From positions 23,897,695-23,961,694 of the forward strand of contig NC_091143.1 in the NCBI RefSeq assembly GCF_041381155.1: 64,000 nucleotides of DNA. Direction: 5' to 3'. This stretch comes from Argopecten irradians. Lineage: Eukaryota; Mollusca; Bivalvia; Pectinida; Pectinidae. Below, one piece after another: positions 60,951-64,000 of the stretch. The stretch's first letter is position 1. The number at the start of each line of letters is the position of its first letter. The position numbers and the translations under genes were made by a program. The notes under the pieces are model-generated. The model had not been told where the DNA came from, searched no databases, and saw only the letters and a program-made list of their open reading frames with translations.

Positions 60951-60956
60951 ATTAAA
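60951..60956 (+). terminator. candidate polyadenylation signal ATTAAA of H1
   Basis: Variant hexamer about 640 bases after the H1 stop; no AATAAA was seen earlier on that strand. Confidence 0.35.
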
Positions 60957-61129
60957 TTATTTAAATGTATTCACTGTATGTGTCATTTTTTTTAAGGCAT
61001 TGTATAATATGTTGCTGATTAATTGTGACAAAACCAATTCGATGACACCAGGTGCCCTTGTAATTTCTGGTAAAATTAAACTGGAAGTTTAACTATCCAT
61101 AAACTTGTCACAGTCCAGTCATGCTGGCA

Positions 61130-61340
61130 GTGGTTGCAGTAAAGTGCCCGACTTTCTACTACTAGCCCTCAAACTCTTGAGATGGTCCTTAACGCCGAGT
61201 TTGTGATAAGCAAGTCTTTAAAGTGTCTTATTCTACCACTGGCTAGTTTTAACTCCGACTTGTAGCCAAAAGGTTAAGGTGTCTAACATTTTACCACAAG
61301 CCCTTTAACTATGGGTCATGGTAAGCCAAGGTGGTTAGAC
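61130..61340 (+). repeat. tRNA-derived SINE fragments in tandem
   Basis: GTAGCCAAAAGGTTAAGGTG followed by TCTAACATTTTACCACAAGC and CCTTTAACTATGGGTCA matches the head of the SINE at 55362. A more diverged head-like piece (GCAGTGGTTGCAGTAAAGTG) lies before it. Confidence 0.5.
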
Positions 61341-61357
61341 ATCCAAATACAAAATCT

Positions 61358-61513
61358 GGCCCCAGTTTCATAAACATTCCTTAAATTTAACTGAAAAAAT
61401 AAAGAAAGAAAAAAAAACCTGAGGAACTTTCAATAACTTCTGCAATGCTTCTAATGGGAAATTTTAAATAAAGAAATTTCCTTAAATTAAGGAATGTTCA
61501 TGAAACTTGAGCC
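61358..61513. mobile_element. MITE family D with about 32-bp inverted ends
   Basis: The left end GGCCCCAGTTTCATAAACAT then TCCTTAAATTTAA faces TTAAATTAAGGAATG then TTCATGAAACTTGAGCC. The middle is A-rich and non-coding. No clear target duplication is visible. Confidence 0.7.
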
Positions 61514-61800
61514 GAGGTTGTGAAGATGTCGCTCTACCTCATGCTTAGTCCTTCACCTCCACTTTGAGACATGGTAGTTAATTAATAACCCTACCTCTAG
61601 CCATTCACTGACAGGTAGTGGTAATCAAACCATGGTCTCCACTAATGTTAAAGAGGTGGCAGACTGAAACTTTCCATCTCTGCAGCAGCAACCCGTTTAA
61701 CTTGTCCTGTATTCTCACCCTTCACTACTGGGTTGCAAGTTTTACGTCCAAATAAGGTCAGGGATTTTCACTAGTTTCTAGCTCTGTTAAACTTGACATG
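61514..61800 (+). repeat. further diverged SINE-like pieces
   Basis: Phrases such as AGTCCTTCACCTCCACTTTG and CTTCACTACTGGGTTGCAAG recall SINE box regions but are too worn to bound. Confidence 0.35.
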
Positions 61801-61844
61801 ATCTTAAGTGACCATAACTGCATAATTTATAGATGTTGGATGCA

Positions 61845-61926
61845 CAGGGACCTGGCACAAATTTCTAACCAACAGTAGTATAACATATATAAATACTGTT
61901 GGTTAGAAATTCGTGCCAGGTTCCTG
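61845..61926. repeat. hairpin with 33-bp arms
   Basis: The left arm 61845-61877 (GACCTGGCACAAATTTCTAA then CCAACAGTA) and the right arm 61894-61926 are reverse complements with about two mismatches around a 16-base AT loop. It lies just past the end of the glucosylceramidase gene. Confidence 0.85.
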
Positions 61927-62010
61927 CGGTTGGATGTAACATACAAACATACATCATGATTAACTTAAAATATTTAATCACAGCCATTACTTTGAATACA
62001 AATAACATGA

Positions 62011-63236
62011 TCATAAACTCATTAGTACAGTTTGTAACGATCGTGGAGGATAGTACAGGTTAACAAAGTCCTGTCCAGTACTCGTCAGGGAAACCGATCC
62101 ACTTGACTCGGACCTATAAAATAGATTACAAACATCTATAAAGGTTTTGTGTAAATTGAAAAAGCATCCATAACCACATTTATAATCAAAACATTAGAAA
62201 TGCTGTATAATTACTATGGAGTACTTTTGATATTTTCATACAAATTTTTATGATGATCAAACTTTACATGACTTTAATTCAAGCCCTCCACATGGAGAAG
62301 CTTTGTCAGGTTAATAAACCTTTGGTATAGGTTTCAGCCCATCATCCCCCATACTCCAGGGATTACTGTTGTTATATCCATTCCCTGATATATCATAGCA
62401 AACCTGAACGCAGTTCAAGAGAAAAATACTGACCAATCACAGGCCTGCAAAGACCTCCTTCGAAGATTACAGAGATGACGACACCCAACGTGAAAGCCAC
62501 ACAATCAACCTCATTGTACAGTTCAAATGTAATTGATGTACATCAAAAGACAAAAATATCTGTTCTTCTGTTGTTACCTACACTGAGAGTTCAGTTTTGC
62601 TATAACATATTCCAAGGGTGGATATAACAACAGTGGTAGTAACCCATGGAATATTGAGGAAGTTGGCCCATATGTCAGTCAAATATATGATTGTTTTGGT
62701 TATAAAAAAGATCTGTTCCAACTCAAGGCAGACATCATGAAAATTGAAAAAAATGGCCAGACATTCGGACCGGCAAGGACTGTGAGTAATTCGGACCAAA
62801 CAAGATTTTGCCCAACCGAACATTAATGTGAATTTTTGAAGTAAACATAACTTCCTGCTATTAGTATCCAGACAGCTGCTTTCATGATTATCTTATGCAG
62901 TTTAAATTCTTCAGTCCTTTTGCCAGGTTTGGCACCTGCGTAATACTTCAGAGATGCCATTTCTACCAACTTCCAATACTCAGTAACGTCCGGTACTCAA
63001 TAATTTGTCCAGATTGGATTTGAAACAGGCGGTCCGCTGCAATTTTTTCCAGACCCGCACATTTCGTGATATCTGTCAAGGTGATTAATTGAAGCAATCA
63101 TATGTCTATAGGTTACCTGTTTAATATAATGAAGACCAGTAGTGAATCCGGTCTTTTAAAGGCGACCATGAAAACTTGTTTGTCTGCCACGCTCCCCTCT
63201 ATATTTATTCTCTTTGATCCAGGAACAAGAAATTTA
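62011..63236 (-). CDS. GBA: glucosylceramidase (GH30, GBA-like), last two exons only
   Basis: Minus-strand exons 63236-63117 and 62113-62011 join in phase 2 and end in TGA. The first reads KFLVPGSKRINIEGSVADKQ, then VFMVAFKRPDSLLVFIILN; the second continues R, SESSGSVSLTSTGQDFVN and LYYPPRSLQTVLMSL. This aligns with the C-terminal beta domain of human GBA1 (SKFIPEGSQRV, ALMHPDGSAVVVVLNRSS, SIHTYLW). The enzyme cleaves glucosylceramide in the lysosome. The catalytic barrel and both active-site glutamates would lie in upstream exons right of the window; the exon before 63236 must end in phase 2 and was not found up to 64000. A candidate ATTAAA is at 61978-61973. Converges with H1. Confidence 0.85.
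62347..62660 (+). mobile_element. MITE family B, complete copy in GBA intron
   Basis: The left arm CCATACTCCAGGGATTACTG, TTGTTATATCCATTCC and ATAGCAAACCTGAA; the right arm TTCAGTTTTGCTATAACATA, GGGTGGATATAACAACAGTG and ACCCATGGAATATTGAGG is its inverse. The middle shares the ACCTCCTTCGAAGATTACAG block (inverse sense of the copies at 46785 and 47156). Non-coding. Confidence 0.75.
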
Positions 63237-64000
63237 CTGGAAAAGAAAACACAACAATTAATTCACCATCACTTTCAACTCTTAGGTATTAAAACATTTA
63301 AACATCATTTAAGATATCTCAATATAGCAAATTCTGCACTTTGATATAAACTCACCTCATGTATACATTACTGTATAAAGGACATGTATATTACTGTGTA
63401 AAGGGCTATGTATGTTTTGGGCCCTTTTTAGCCCCAAAATTCGTAAAATGCCTTTTCAAAATGCTTATTTAGTATCTAAATTGTTGGGTTTGATATAATT
63501 TAGTACATCCCTAATTAAATTCTAATGATAGTTTTCAAATTTTGCAGCTTCTGTTGCCATGGTAACCACTCGAAATATGCTTAAATAATGACAAGAGGCC
63601 CATGGGTCTTAACAAAGACATATAACCACTATATATTGGCCCATCAGGCCCTTGAAATCAGTCAATGATTTTATAAATTTGACTTTTGAACTTTTTAATC
63701 AGTGTTCTACCTTAAGGATTTTTTCCTGTTGGTCCTGAGGACTGGCTGACCCTAAAAGTTACTGGTCCTTACAAACTTACAATTCATCCTTGTAGTTTAT
63801 ACAATTACAGGCAAACTAATAGTTTATAACTGCATATCAGGATTAGTATCGAAGGCTCTCAACAAAGTTGACTAAAAACCAGAATATTACGAAAATTTGC
63901 TTTGTACAGTTTGATCTTGGACCTTTCTTCAATTCTACAGCCATTTTTGTTTTGCATATCTTCTATCTTGACCAAAAGTTCCCGGTCAAAGGACCAGCTA
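63237..64000. other. GBA intron sequence with repeat fragments
   Basis: Probably intronic on the minus strand. Pieces such as ACAAGAGGCCCATGGGTCTT at 63590 and GGTCCTGAGGACTGGCTGAC at 63735 look like dispersed repeats but cannot be bounded. No exon is seen. Confidence 0.4.

Overview
The window is animal nuclear DNA: AT-rich, with genes split into many small exons by GT-AG introns, and dense in short non-autonomous elements and minisatellites. A bivalve mollusc is the best guess. That rests on the style of the tRNA-derived SINEs, the low-complexity secreted proteins, a metazoan GKAP1 and an H1.0/H1-delta-like linker histone. The species cannot be fixed from the sequence.

Layout. At 943-2863 (+) lies a small basic secreted protein gene (first exon not found). 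At 6099-12466 (+) lies a ten-exon gene for a secreted Gln/Asn/Gly/Trp-rich protein of about 337 aa. At 18749-21637 (-) lies a third secreted protein, Arg/Pro/Asp-rich with an RGD. Nearly all introns assigned in these three genes are phase 1, and two of the genes have a tiny exon carrying only the leader. Between and after them (12.5-18.6 kb and 22.6-29.1 kb) are hairpins, a 1.33 kb foldback element with an exact 8-bp target duplication, and five tandem arrays. A duplicated, decayed PKD-like exon lies at 30.2-31.2 kb.

At 33329-47984 (-) is a complete nine-exon GKAP1 (G-kinase-anchoring protein 1) gene of about 347 aa. Its penultimate junction spans a 9.2 kb intron, of which 8.6 kb is a 41-bp minisatellite of about 210 units. 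From 48.4 to 51.4 kb there is a repeat island with a decayed LINE reverse transcriptase and long G and C runs. A possible small two-exon gene (51617-52031, +), several tRNA-derived SINEs, and a possible divergent promoter near 57.1 kb follow. The right end has an intronless linker histone H1 gene (59756-60313, +) converging on the last two exons of a glucosylceramidase (GH30, GBA-like) gene (62011-63236, -) that continues beyond the window.

The three left-hand genes may be a local cluster of extracellular matrix or secretory products. The right-hand genes (GKAP1, H1, GBA) are ordinary housekeeping genes. At least three dispersed short-element families recur across both halves; one carries the TGACGTCA cAMP-response-element palindrome in its inverted repeats. 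All gene models are hand-built from splice signals and phase agreement and have not been checked against transcripts.
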